From Streptomyces sp. PTY087I2 (GTDB lineage: Bacteria; Actinomycetota; Actinomycetes; Streptomycetales; Streptomycetaceae), in contig NZ_LZRD01000029.1 in the NCBI RefSeq assembly GCF_001687325.1, positions 1 to 64,000 of the forward strand: 64,000 nt of DNA, in the 5' to 3' direction. Positions within the stretch are counted from its first letter, which is position 1. Every line of letters begins with the position of its first letter. The position numbers and the translations under genes are program-made. The notes beneath the pieces were generated by a model, which ran no database searches, was not told the DNA's origin, and worked only from the letters and a program-made list of their open reading frames with translations. Positions 35,346 to 43,775 of the stretch are shown in pieces.

Positions 35346-36896
35346 ATGCTTCAGACTGTGGGTTCGTCCCCTTCCGCTACCGAACAGAGTTCTTCCATGC
35401 CCCGGACCTCCGCGTCTCCCCCCACCGCAGAACCCGCGGCCCCCGCAGGGCCCTCGGCGGACTCCGCGCTCACCCACGGCCTCAAGCAGCGCCACCTGTC
35501 GATGATCGCCCTCGGCGGGGTGATCGGCGCCGGGCTCTTCGTCGGCTCGGGCGCCGGGATCGCCGCCGCCGGACCCTCGATCATCGTCGCGTACGCCATA
35601 TCCGGGCTGCTCGTCATGATGGTGATGCGCATGCTCGGCGAGATGTCGGCCGCCAACCCGGCGTCCGGCTCCTTCTCCGTGCACGCCGAGCGGGCGATCG
35701 GCCCGTGGGCCGGGTTCACCGCGGGCTGGTCCTTCTGGTTCCTGCTCTGCGTCGCCGTGGGCCTGGAGGGCATCGGCGCCGCGCAGATCGTCAGCGGCTG
35801 GCTGCCGGGGACGCCGGAGTGGGCGTGGGTCGCCCTGTTCATGGTGATCTTCCTGGGCACGAACCTGGCCGCCGTGAAGAACTTCGGCGAGTTCGAGTTC
35901 TGGTTCGCCGCGCTGAAGGTCATCGCGATCACGCTGTTCCTGGTGCTCGGCCTGCTGGCGATCTTCGGCGTGCTGCCCGACACGGACGCGCCCGGCCTCG
36001 GCAACCTCACGGGTGATGGCGGCTTCCTGCCGAAGGGCACGGACGGCTTCATCATCGGACTCCTCGCCTCCGTCTTCGCGTACGGCGGTCTGGAGACCGT
36101 CACCATCGCGGCGGCCGAGTCCGAGAACCCGGTGCGGGGCGTCGCGAAGGCGGTCCGTACGGCGATGTGGCGCATCGCGGTCTTCTACATCGGCTCGATG
36201 GCGGTCATCGTCACGCTGGTCCCCTGGGACGACCCGAAGGTCGCCGAGGTCGGCCCGTTCTACGCGATGCTCGACCACCTGGGCGTCGGCAGCGCCGCGC
36301 AGATCATGAACGTGGTCATCCTCATCGCGCTGCTCTCCGCGATGAACGCCAACATCTACGGCGCGTCCCGCATGGCCCGCTCCCTGGTCGCCCGCGGCCA
36401 GGGCCCCTCCGTGCTCGGCAGGATCTCCTCCGGGGTGCCGCGCAACGCGGTGATGTTCTCCTCGGTCTTCGGGTTCCTGTGCGTGCTGCTCAGCTACTGG
36501 CGGCCGGACGACGTCTTCCCCTGGCTGCTGAACATGATCGGCGCGGCGATCCTGGTGGTGTGGATCTTCATCGCGGTCTCGCAGCTGATCCTGCGCCGGC
36601 GCACCGAGCGGGAGGCGCCGGAGACCCTGGTCGTCCGGATGTGGTTCTTCCCCATCGGCACGATCGTCGCCCTCGCGGCCATGGTGGGCATCTTCCTGCT
36701 GATGCTGCGCCAGCCGGACACCCGTGACCAGCTGCTGGCCACGGGCGGGCTGACGGTGGTGCTGATCGGCCTCGGCCTGCTGCGTCAGCGGAAGCGGGGC
36801 GACGAGGGAGCCGACGACGGTACGGGTACGGGTACGGGGTCCGGCACCGACTCGGGCTCCGGCACCGCGGCCGGGATCCCGGCGCAGCGGCGGTAG
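35346..36896 (+). CDS. Amino-acid permease (APC superfamily), second copy
   Basis: The product has 516 residues and about 12 membrane segments, with LSMIALGGVIGAGLFVGSG and NFGEFEFWFAALKV nearly matching the permease at 29248. I assign ATG 35346, but MPRTSAS at 35397 is possible; neither has a strong ribosome-binding site. The last 45 residues are a low-complexity Gly/Thr/Ser tail (GTGTGTGSGTDSGSG) encoded by a short tandem repeat. The substrate is unknown. It lies 113 bases after the kinase gene, with a TATAGC hexamer near 35312 as a possible -10 box. Confidence 0.9.
   Translation: MLQTVGSSPSATEQSSSMPRTSASPPTAEPAAPAGPSADSALTHGLKQRHLSMIALGGVIGAGLFVGSGAGIAAAGPSIIVAYAISGLLVMMVMRMLGEMSAANPASGSFSVHAERAIGPWAGFTAGWSFWFLLCVAVGLEGIGAAQIVSGWLPGTPEWAWVALFMVIFLGTNLAAVKNFGEFEFWFAALKVIAITLFLVLGLLAIFGVLPDTDAPGLGNLTGDGGFLPKGTDGFIIGLLASVFAYGGLETVTIAAAESENPVRGVAKAVRTAMWRIAVFYIGSMAVIVTLVPWDDPKVAEVGPFYAMLDHLGVGSAAQIMNVVILIALLSAMNANIYGASRMARSLVARGQGPSVLGRISSGVPRNAVMFSSVFGFLCVLLSYWRPDDVFPWLLNMIGAAILVVWIFIAVSQLILRRRTEREAPETLVVRMWFFPIGTIVALAAMVGIFLLMLRQPDTRDQLLATGGLTVVLIGLGLLRQRKRGDEGADDGTGTGTGSGTDSGSGTAAGIPAQRR
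36819..36838 (+). repeat. Hexamer tandem repeat in the permease tail
   Basis: Three copies of a GGTACG/GGGTAC-type hexamer in a row, encoding alternating Gly-Thr at the C-terminus of the permease. Copy number could vary between strains without changing the reading frame. Confidence 0.7.
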
Positions 36897-37186
36897 TTAC
36901 GGCACGGCTGCCGCGGAGGTTGCCGTACGGCTCTCGCACGGCGGCGGGTGCGGCTCCCGCGCGGCGGCTTGTGCGGCTCCCGCTCGGCCTCTACGAACGC
37001 CGGGCTCCTCCTCGTACGATCGGGGCGGAGTCCGGCGTTTCGGCGTTACGGCCTCTCGCGCTCCGCTGCCCGCTCCCGGCGCGGCGCGCATCCGTGGCCG
37101 ACAGGACATCGCAGGGCCGGGCGCCGTACCCCGGGCCGTCACCGCCGCTCGCTTCCGTGATGGCTCACCCCACCCGAGGAGCCGTC
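36897..37186. other. 290-bp gap with a short direct repeat
   Basis: No supported gene. GTGCGGCTCCCGC occurs twice (36948-36960 and 36971-36983). The GDPD promoter must lie here but I see no clear -10/-35 pair. Confidence 0.6.
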
Positions 37187-38257
37187 ATGTCCGTTGCCCC
37201 CAGGCGCCGTTCGATCCTCCTGGCCACCGCCGCCGTCACCGCCGCGGCCACCGCCCCGGCCGTCGCCGCCCCGGTCGGCGACCGTCACCCCCACCGCCCG
37301 TCGGGCCCCCTGGTCATCGGCCATCGCGGGGCGGCGGGCTGGCGGCCCGAGCACACCGCCGACGCGTACACCTACGCCGTACGGGCCGGGGCCGACTGGA
37401 TCGAGCCGGACCTCGTACCGACGAAGGACCATGTCCTGGTCGTGCGGCACGAGAACGAGATCGGCGGGACGACGGACGTCGCGGACCGCCCGGAGTTCGC
37501 GGACCGCCGCACCACGAAGACGGTCGACGGCAAGGCGGTGACCGGCTGGTTCACCGAGGACTTCACGCTGCGCGAGCTGCGGACACTGCGCACGGTGGAG
37601 CGGCTGCCGCTGGTCCGCGACCGCAACACGGTGTTCGACGGGCGGGGCAGGGTGCTGACGTTCCAGGAGGTCGTGGACCTGGCCCGGCGGCTGTCGCGGG
37701 AGTCGGGCCGGCGGATCGCGGTGTTCCCGGAGACGAAGCACCCGACGTACTTCCGCTCGATCGGACTGCCGCTGGAGGAGGAGCTGATCCGGGTGATCCG
37801 CCGCAACCGGCTGACCGCCCGGGACTGTGTCGTCCAGTCCTTCGAGCCCGGCAGCCTGCGCCGGGTGGCCGCCGCCCGCCTCGGCCTCCCGCTGTGGCAG
37901 GCGCTGGGCACGAGCGGCGGCCCGTACGGGCACGGGATCACCTACCAGGACATGATGACCCCGGCCGGGCTGCGCGAGATCGCCTCGTACGCGCAGTGGA
38001 TCGGCCCGGACAAGTCCTCCCTGGTCCCGCCGAACACCCTGCTGGCGGACGCCCACGCGGCGGGCCTGAAGGTCGGCGCGTACACCTTCCGGGCGGAGAA
38101 CCAGTACCTCCCGGCCGCGTACCGCCGGGGCACCGACCCGAACGCCTTCGGCGACGCGTTCGCGGAGTACGCCTTCCACTACGGGCAGGGCGTGGACGCG
38201 GTGGTGACGGACTTCCCGGACATCGCGGTGCAGGCGAGGGAGGACCTGCGGGGGTAG
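37187..38257 (+). CDS. Tat-exported glycerophosphodiester phosphodiesterase
   Basis: The product has 356 residues. I chose ATG 37187 because GAGGAG lies five bases upstream; an ATG at 37160 is in frame. The N-terminus APRRRSILLATAAVTAAATAPAVAAP looks like a twin-arginine signal. The catalytic signature H46-RGAAGWRPE, then E73/D75 (WIEPDLV) and H88 (VVRHE), identifies the GDPD family. It releases glycerol 3-phosphate from deacylated phospholipids outside the cell and so supplies phosphate. It lies two genes after the PstS-domain kinase; no PHO box was found directly upstream. Confidence 0.93.
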   Translation: MSVAPRRRSILLATAAVTAAATAPAVAAPVGDRHPHRPSGPLVIGHRGAAGWRPEHTADAYTYAVRAGADWIEPDLVPTKDHVLVVRHENEIGGTTDVADRPEFADRRTTKTVDGKAVTGWFTEDFTLRELRTLRTVERLPLVRDRNTVFDGRGRVLTFQEVVDLARRLSRESGRRIAVFPETKHPTYFRSIGLPLEEELIRVIRRNRLTARDCVVQSFEPGSLRRVAAARLGLPLWQALGTSGGPYGHGITYQDMMTPAGLREIASYAQWIGPDKSSLVPPNTLLADAHAAGLKVGAYTFRAENQYLPAAYRRGTDPNAFGDAFAEYAFHYGQGVDAVVTDFPDIAVQAREDLRG

Positions 38258-38258
38258 T

Positions 38259-38267
38259 GGGGGGGGG
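38259..38267 (+). repeat. G9 homopolymer before the next start codon
   Basis: Nine G residues lie between the GDPD stop (38257) and the start of the small membrane protein (38270/38273). The run would serve as its ribosome-binding region, so slippage would change spacing. Confidence 0.7.
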
Positions 38268-38272
38268 CAGTG

Positions 38273-38638
38273 ATGAGTCGTCAAGAACACGAGAAAAGGG
38301 ACATGGCCTGCCTGGCGCTCGCGCTGGTCCTTCTGCCCTTTCTCCTGGGCATCGGGTACGTGGTGGTAGTGGGGGCCTGGCGTCTCGGGCGCTTCCTCTG
38401 GACCGACGGCGGCCCCCTGCTCGCCGAGGGCGATCCGAAGGCGTGGGTCCTCCTCGGCATGGTCCTGTTCTTCGTCGCGGTGGTGGCCTTCATCACGTGG
38501 GACGCGGGCCGGAACGGCGGCCCGAACCCCCGGCCGGGCCGGAAGGTCTACCGGGGAGACGACTGGTACTGGGAGGCCGATCCGATCGAGTACCCGCGGA
38601 AGCCGAAGGACGATCCCCGGCGCCCGCCTTTCCCGTGA
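38273..38638 (+). CDS. Small two-span membrane protein of unknown function
   Basis: The product has 121 residues from ATG 38273 (GTG at 38270 would add one). It has two hydrophobic segments (about 12-34 and 60-78) joined by a charged loop, then a soluble tail with GRKVYRGDDWYWEADPIEYP that is rich in Trp, Tyr, Asp and Pro. Fifteen bases after the GDPD stop, it is very likely cotranscribed with it. I do not recognise the family. Confidence 0.7.
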   Translation: MSRQEHEKRDMACLALALVLLPFLLGIGYVVVVGAWRLGRFLWTDGGPLLAEGDPKAWVLLGMVLFFVAVVAFITWDAGRNGGPNPRPGRKVYRGDDWYWEADPIEYPRKPKDDPRRPPFP

Positions 38639-38648
38639 CCTGCCGCCA

Positions 38649-38698
38649 CCGGTCCCCCGGGCCTGAGCCTGGGCTCGGGCTCAGGCCCGGGGGACCGG
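38649..38698. terminator. Bidirectional terminator, membrane protein/transketolase
   Basis: Perfect 21-bp arms (38649-38669 and 38678-38698) with an 8-nt loop between convergent genes; one of the longest hairpins in the window. Confidence 0.92.
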
Positions 38699-38724
38699 AC
38701 TCAGGGCCTGGCCGGCGACCTTGA

Positions 38725-40974
38725 TCAGCCGGACGAGTCCTGGCCGACGTCTCCCGTACCGCCCCCCGTCGGCGTCGCGCCGGGCCGCTCCCCGCCGGGG
38801 CGGACGGGGCCGGCCGCCGCGCGGATGCTCTCCCGGGCGGCTTCCGCGACCGCGCCGGGCGTGATGCCGAACTCCTCGTACAGGCGCTGGTAGGCAGCGG
38901 ACGCGCCGAAGTGCTCCAGGCTGACCATGCGGCCCGCGTCGCCCACGATGTCCCGCCACCCCTGGGCGACCGCCGCCTCGACGCTCACCCGGGCCCGTAC
39001 GTCGGGCGGCAGCACCTCGTCCTGGTACGCGTACGGCTGGTCGGCGAACCACTCGCGGCAGGGCATCGAGACCACCCGCGCGTCGACCCCGTCGGCGGCC
39101 AGCAACTCCCGTGCCTCCAAGGCGATGTGCACCTCGGACCCGGTGCCGATGAGGATGACGTCCGGGGTGTCGCCGCGGCTGTCGGCGAGGACGTACCCGC
39201 CACGGGCGGCGCCGGACGCGGGGGCGTACGCGCCTTCGCCCGCTCCTCGCTCCAGGACGGGCAGCGGCTGCCGGGTGAGGGCGAGTCCGGCGGGCCGGTC
39301 GTGGTGCTCCAGGACGGTGCGCCAGCAGACGGAGGTCTCGTTGGCGTCGGCGGGCCGTACGACGTCGAGGCCGGGGATCGCCCGGAGTGCGGCCAGTTGC
39401 TCGACGGGCTGGTGGGTGGGGCCGTCCTCGCCGAGGCCGATGGAGTCGTGGGTCCAGACGTAGGTGACCGGCAGCTTCATCAGGGCGGCGAGGCGGACGG
39501 CCGGGCGCATGTAGTCGCTGAAGATCAGGAACGTACCGCCGTAGGGCCGGGTGAGGCTCTGGAGCGCGATGCCGTTGAGGATCGCGCCCATGGCGTGCTC
39601 GCGGATGCCGAAGTGGAGCGTACGGCCGTAGGGATTGCCCGGGAACTCGCCCGTCTGCTTCCCCTCCGGCACGAAGGACGGCTCGCCCTCCATGGTGGTG
39701 TTGTTGCTCCCCGCGAGGTCGGCCGAACCGCCCCACAGCTCGGGCAGCACGGGGGCCAGCGCGGTGAGCACATCGCCGGAGGCCTTGCGGGTGGCGATGC
39801 CCTTGGGGTCGGCGTCGAAGACGGGCAGGCTGTCGGTCCAGCCTTCGGGGAGCCGCTGTTCCCGCAGCCGGTCGAGGAGTGCGGCGCGCTCGGGGTGGGC
39901 GGCGCGCCACACCTGGTAGCGGGGCTCCCAGGCACGGTGGGCGGAGGCTCCGCGCTCGACGACCGCGCGGGCGTGCTCCAGTACGTCGTCCTCGACGGTG
40001 AAGTCGGCGTCCGGGTCGAAGCCGAGCAGCTTCTTGGTGGCGGCGACCTCGTCGTCGCCGAGCGCGGAGCCGTGGGCCTTGCCGGTGTTCTGCTTGGTGG
40101 GCGCGGGCCAGCCGATGATCGTACGCAGCAGGATCAGGGACGGCCGCCCGGTCTCGCTCTTCGCGGCCTCGACGGCGGCGAGCAGCGCGTCCACGTCCTC
40201 GACGTAGTCACCGGTGCGGGTGAAGTCGACCGTCTGGACGTGCCAGCCGTACGCGGCGTAGCGGGCGGTGACGTCCTCGCTGAAGGAGATGTCGGTGTCG
40301 TCCTCGATGGAGATGTGGTTGGAGTCGTAGAAGACGATCAGGTTGCCGAGCTCCTGGTGTCCGGCGAGCGAACTGGCCTCGGACGTCACGCCTTCCATCA
40401 GGTCGCCGTCGGAGGCGACGACGTACACATGGTGGTCGAAGGGGCTGGTGCCGGCGGGCGCGTCGGGGTCGAGGAGCCCGCGCTCCCGGCGGCCCGCCAT
40501 GGCCATGCCGACGGCGGAGGCGAGCCCCTGGCCGAGCGGTCCGGTGGTGATCTCGACGCCCCGGGTGTGGCGGTACTCGGGGTGGCCGGGGGTGGTGGAC
40601 CCCCAGGTGCGCAGCGCCTTCAGGTCGTCCAGCTCCATCCCGTACCCGCTCAGATAGAGCTGGATGTAGAGGGTGAGGCTGGAGTGGCCGCAGGAGAGCA
40701 CGAAGCGGTCCCGGCCGATCCACTGGTCGTCGGCCGGGTCGTGCCGCATCACCTGCTGGAACAGCAGGTACGCGAGCGGGGCCAGGCTCATCGCGGTGCC
40801 CGGGTGGCCGTGGCCCGCCTTCTGCACGGCGTCGGCGGCCAGCGCCCGCACGGTGTCGACGGCGCGGACGTCGAGCGGCCCCCAGCCCGCCGCCCGAGCC
40901 AGGGGCGGGGCCAGGCGTGGATCGCGGCCACGGTCCGGGCCGTCCGTCGCTTCGGGGGCGTTGGGGGGTGCCAT
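38725..40974 (-). CDS. tkt: Transketolase
   Basis: The product has 749 residues from ATG 40974, which has AGGAGG upstream. Features: KAGHGHPGTAMSLAP near residue 60, the thiamine diphosphate motif GDLMEG...ISIEDDTDISF, and the pyrimidine-domain GIREHAMGAILNG. It transfers two-carbon units in the pentose phosphate pathway. It is longer than usual by about 35 disordered N-terminal residues and about 35 Pro/Gly-rich C-terminal residues (GPVRPGGERPGATPTGGG). Streptomyces usually has another transketolase elsewhere, so this may be a secondary copy. Confidence 0.93.
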   Translation of the reverse strand: MAPPNAPEATDGPDRGRDPRLAPPLARAAGWGPLDVRAVDTVRALAADAVQKAGHGHPGTAMSLAPLAYLLFQQVMRHDPADDQWIGRDRFVLSCGHSSLTLYIQLYLSGYGMELDDLKALRTWGSTTPGHPEYRHTRGVEITTGPLGQGLASAVGMAMAGRRERGLLDPDAPAGTSPFDHHVYVVASDGDLMEGVTSEASSLAGHQELGNLIVFYDSNHISIEDDTDISFSEDVTARYAAYGWHVQTVDFTRTGDYVEDVDALLAAVEAAKSETGRPSLILLRTIIGWPAPTKQNTGKAHGSALGDDEVAATKKLLGFDPDADFTVEDDVLEHARAVVERGASAHRAWEPRYQVWRAAHPERAALLDRLREQRLPEGWTDSLPVFDADPKGIATRKASGDVLTALAPVLPELWGGSADLAGSNNTTMEGEPSFVPEGKQTGEFPGNPYGRTLHFGIREHAMGAILNGIALQSLTRPYGGTFLIFSDYMRPAVRLAALMKLPVTYVWTHDSIGLGEDGPTHQPVEQLAALRAIPGLDVVRPADANETSVCWRTVLEHHDRPAGLALTRQPLPVLERGAGEGAYAPASGAARGGYVLADSRGDTPDVILIGTGSEVHIALEARELLAADGVDARVVSMPCREWFADQPYAYQDEVLPPDVRARVSVEAAVAQGWRDIVGDAGRMVSLEHFGASAAYQRLYEEFGITPGAVAEAARESIRAAAGPVRPGGERPGATPTGGGTGDVGQDSSG

Positions 40975-41105
40975 CGAGTCCTCCTGATCGTGGGGCCGTC
41001 GAAGGAGCAAATCACCTTTGCGGGACAAATCGGAGGAGGAGCGGCGTCCCAGGTCCTAGGCCGAAGGGCTGATCACTTCGGAACCCTCCTGCTGTTAGCC
41101 TGCTT

Positions 41106-41122
41106 CTGCACATAGATTGCAA
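41106..41122. promoter_or_regulatory. Nur box upstream of sodF
   Basis: CTGCAC-N5-TTGCAA fits the Nur (nickel uptake regulator) box tTGCaa-N5-ttGCAA with nine bases between the two GC pairs, as required. It lies 43 bases upstream of the sodF ATG. In S. coelicolor, Ni-bound Nur represses sodF while nickel SOD takes over; the same switch is expected here. Confidence 0.7.
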
Positions 41123-41164
41123 TAACAACTGGACGGCATTCCCAGCAGTCGGAGGGTTCGAACC

Positions 41165-41806
41165 ATGGCCACGTACACGCTCCCGGAACTCCCGTACGAC
41201 TACGCGGCGCTCGAACCGGTCATCAATCCGCAGATCATCGAGCTGCACCACGACAAGCACCACGCCGCGTACGTCAAGGGCGCGAACGACACCCTGGAGC
41301 AGCTGGAAGAGGCCCGCGACAAGGAGGCCTGGGGCGCGATCAACGGCCTCCAGAAGAACCTCGCGTTTCATCTCTCCGGCCACATCCTGCACTCGATCTA
41401 CTGGCACAACATGACCGGCGACGGCGGCGGCGAGCCCCTCGCGGCGGACGGCGTGGGCGACCTCGCCGACGCGATCACCGAGTCCTTCGGCTCGTACGCG
41501 GGCTTCAAGTCCCAGCTGACGAAGGCCGCGGCCACCACGCAGGGTTCGGGCTGGGGCGTGCTCGCGTACGAGCCCGTCAGCGGCAAGCTGATCGTCGAGC
41601 AGGTCTACGACCACCAGGGCAACGTCGGCCAGGGCTCGGTCCCGATCCTGGTCTTCGACGCCTGGGAGCACGCCTTCTACCTTCAGTACAAGAACCAGAA
41701 GGTGGACTTCATCGAGGCGATGTGGCAGGTCGTCAACTGGCAGGACGTGGCCAAGCGTTACGCCGCGGCCAAGGAGCGGGTGGACGTGCTGCTGCTCGCT
41801 CCCTGA
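41165..41806 (+). CDS. sodF: Iron superoxide dismutase SodF
   Basis: The product has 213 residues, the usual Fe/Mn-SOD length. Metal ligands are His28 (ELHHDKHH), His76 (LHSIYW), Asp165 and His169 (FDAWEHAFY). ATG follows GGAGGG. SodF is cytoplasmic and used when nickel is scarce. Monocistronic, between a Nur box and a terminator. Confidence 0.97.
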   Translation: MATYTLPELPYDYAALEPVINPQIIELHHDKHHAAYVKGANDTLEQLEEARDKEAWGAINGLQKNLAFHLSGHILHSIYWHNMTGDGGGEPLAADGVGDLADAITESFGSYAGFKSQLTKAAATTQGSGWGVLAYEPVSGKLIVEQVYDHQGNVGQGSVPILVFDAWEHAFYLQYKNQKVDFIEAMWQVVNWQDVAKRYAAAKERVDVLLLAP

Positions 41807-41880
41807 GCGCCGCCGGTCCACCGGATACGTCCTGCCTCGTGATCGTCTTCTCAACCTTCACTTCGGCAGGCGGATGAACG

Positions 41881-41917
41881 GAGAGCCCTCGCGAGGACGT
41901 GACTCGCGGGGGCTTTC
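41881..41917 (+). terminator. sodF terminator
   Basis: A 15-bp stem with two G-U pairs (arms 41881-41895 and 41903-41917) ending in GGCTTTCCC, 75 bases past the sodF stop. Confidence 0.75.
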
Positions 41918-41928
41918 CCATGCCGAGC

Positions 41929-41958
41929 ATTTAGCCATTTAGCTCATGTGCTAAAAAT
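41929..41958 (+). promoter_or_regulatory. Operator and -10 region of the ArsR gene
   Basis: ATTTAGC is repeated directly at 41929-41935 and 41937-41943, and TTTAGC (41938-41943) forms a dyad with GCTAAA (41950-41955). TAAAAAT (41952-41958) is a -10-like element ending six bases before the ATG. The site fits autorepression by the ArsR protein. Confidence 0.55.
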
Positions 41959-41964
41959 ACAAGC

Positions 41965-42309
41965 ATGAACTCCCCCGCCGTTCCAGCCGATGACGAGGCG
42001 AGCGCCTTCCGCGCGCTGGCCGATCCCACCCGCCGCCAGATCCTGGAGGACCTGCGGGGCGGCGAGCTGGCCGCCGGGGAGATCGCGCGCCGGTTCTCGA
42101 TCAGCGCCCCGTCGATCTCGCGCCATCTGGGCGTGCTCAAGGGAGCGGGGCTCGTCACCGAGCGCCGGGACGCCAATCGCATCCTCTACTCGCTCGCCGA
42201 GGAACGGCTCGCCCTGTGCGTGGGCCGTTTCCTCAGCACGGTCTGCCCCGAGCAGATCGTGCTCCGCAACACGAAGTGGCGCTCCGCGCCGGAAGGCGAC
42301 GCCTCATGA
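41965..42309 (+). CDS. ArsR-family transcriptional repressor
   Basis: The product has 114 residues with a winged helix: ALADPTRRQILEDLRGGELAAGEIARRF followed by SAPSISRHLGVLKGAGLV. Metal-binding CxC motifs of classic ArsR/SmtB are absent (only isolated Cys residues near the C-terminus), so it probably senses something other than a heavy metal. No ribosome-binding site precedes the ATG and a -10-like hexamer sits just upstream, so the mRNA is likely leaderless. The stop overlaps the next start (ATGA), making the DUF2071 gene its translationally coupled partner. Confidence 0.9.
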   Translation: MNSPAVPADDEASAFRALADPTRRQILEDLRGGELAAGEIARRFSISAPSISRHLGVLKGAGLVTERRDANRILYSLAEERLALCVGRFLSTVCPEQIVLRNTKWRSAPEGDAS

Positions 42310-43048
42310 TCAGACCCCGGCTGTCCAGCGTCATCGAACGCCGCCTGCTGGTGAACTACCGGGTGGACCCGTACGTGGCGGCGGCGCTGCTGCCCGCGCC
42401 ACTGCGGCCCCAGTTGATACGCGGCCGGGCAGTGGCCGGAATCTGCCTCCTCCGCATCGGCGGGGTCCGCCCCGGCTGGGCCCCGGCCGCGACCGGGCTG
42501 ACGAGCGAGAACGCGGCGCACCGGATCTCCGTGGAGTGGGACGGCCCGGACGGCGTCGAGCGGGGCGTGTACATCCCGCGCCGCGACACCGCCTCCCGCC
42601 TGAACGCCTTCGCGGGCGGCCGGATCTACCCGGGCGAGCACGGCCGCGCGGACTTCACGGTGCGGGAGGACCCTGACGCCGTACGGGTGGCCTTCGCGAC
42701 CCGGGACGGCGAGGTGGAGGTGGACGCCACGGTGGAGCCGGCCGAAGAACTGCACGGCAGCGGCCTGTTCACGGACCTGGCGGAGGCGTCGGAGTTCTTC
42801 CGCCGGGGCAGCCGGGGCCTCTCCCCAACGCGGCCGGCACCCACCTGGACGTCCTCGAACTGTCCACGCCCGCCTGGAAGGTGACTGCGGGCCGCCTCCG
42901 CCACGTACGCTCCACGTTCTTCGAGGACCTGGACCGCTTCCCGCCGGGCAGCGCGGTGCTGGACAGCGCGCTGGTGATGCGGGGCGTGGCAGCGGACTGG
43001 ACCCAGGGGGAGCCGTTCCGGGTGGGGTGCGGGGCGGGGGTGGCATAG
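42306..43048 (+). pseudogene. DUF2071 protein gene disrupted by a one-base frameshift
   Basis: Starting from ATG 42306, the frame encodes a DUF2071-type (YqjF-like, acetoacetate-decarboxylase fold) protein (MIRPRLSSVIERRLLVNYRV) to about residue 174 and then becomes non-protein-like, ending at 42884. The correct C-terminus continues in another frame from 42827 (NAAGTHLDVLELSTPAW, then VRSTFFEDLDRFPPGSAVLDSALVMRG) to TAG 43046-43048. One base is missing at the CCCC run 42823-42826. Repaired, the protein would have about 247 residues, normal for the family. A sequencing error in the C-run is possible. Confidence 0.8.
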
Positions 43049-43118
43049 GTCGGGCTACGGGAGGCGGCCGGGCGGAAATTGTCGGCGGATCAGTGGGCCC
43101 GGATGCCACGATGACGCC

Positions 43119-43775
43119 ATGAGTTCTGCCCCCACCCCCGTCCCGGCGGACCCCACCGTCCTGCACCCGATGCCCGGCCAGCCGCGCGTGGTGCAGCTGA
43201 AGCCGCTGGTGACCTCGGAGCTGGTGGAGGTCGGCGACTACTCGTACTACGACGACCCCGAGCACGCCACGGAGTTCGAGACGCGGAACGTGCTCTACCA
43301 CTACGGCCCGGAGCGCCTGGTGATCGGCAAGTTCTGCGCGGTGGCGACGGGGGTGCGGTTCATCATGAACGGCTCCAACCACCGTATGGACGGCCCGTCC
43401 ACGTTCCCGTTCCCGACCCTCGGCGGCTCCTGGACCGACCATTTCGACCTGCTGACGGGCCTGCCCAACCGGGGCGACACCGTGATCGGCAACGACGTCT
43501 GGATCGGCTACGAGGCGGTGATCATGCCGGGCGTCCGCATCGGGCACGGCGCGATCGTCAGCGCCCGGTCCGTGGTGGTCTCGGACGTCCCGGACTACGG
43601 CATCGTCGGCGGCAACCCGGCCCGTCTGATCCGTACCCGGTACGAGGAGGAGGACATCGCGCGCCTGCTGGCGGTGGCCTGGTGGGACTGGCCGGCGGAG
43701 CACCTGACGCGCCATATCCGTACGGTGATGTCGGGCACGGTGGCGGAGCTGGAAGCGGCAGCGCCTAGAACCTGA
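43119..43775 (+). CDS. Hexapeptide-repeat acetyltransferase (CatB/Vat type)
   Basis: The product has 218 residues. The left-handed beta-helix signature is visible (LVIGKFCAVATGVRFIMNGSNH, VIGNDVWIGYEAVIMPGVRIGHGA, VVVSDVPDYGIVGGNPARLI), with His of NGSNHRMDG as the likely catalytic residue. This is the xenobiotic acetyltransferase branch that includes CatB chloramphenicol and Vat streptogramin A enzymes. Whether it confers resistance or acts on a natural substrate cannot be told. Its last 11 bases overlap the convergent GNAT gene. Confidence 0.9.
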   Translation: MSSAPTPVPADPTVLHPMPGQPRVVQLKPLVTSELVEVGDYSYYDDPEHATEFETRNVLYHYGPERLVIGKFCAVATGVRFIMNGSNHRMDGPSTFPFPTLGGSWTDHFDLLTGLPNRGDTVIGNDVWIGYEAVIMPGVRIGHGAIVSARSVVVSDVPDYGIVGGNPARLIRTRYEEEDIARLLAVAWWDWPAEHLTRHIRTVMSGTVAELEAAAPRT

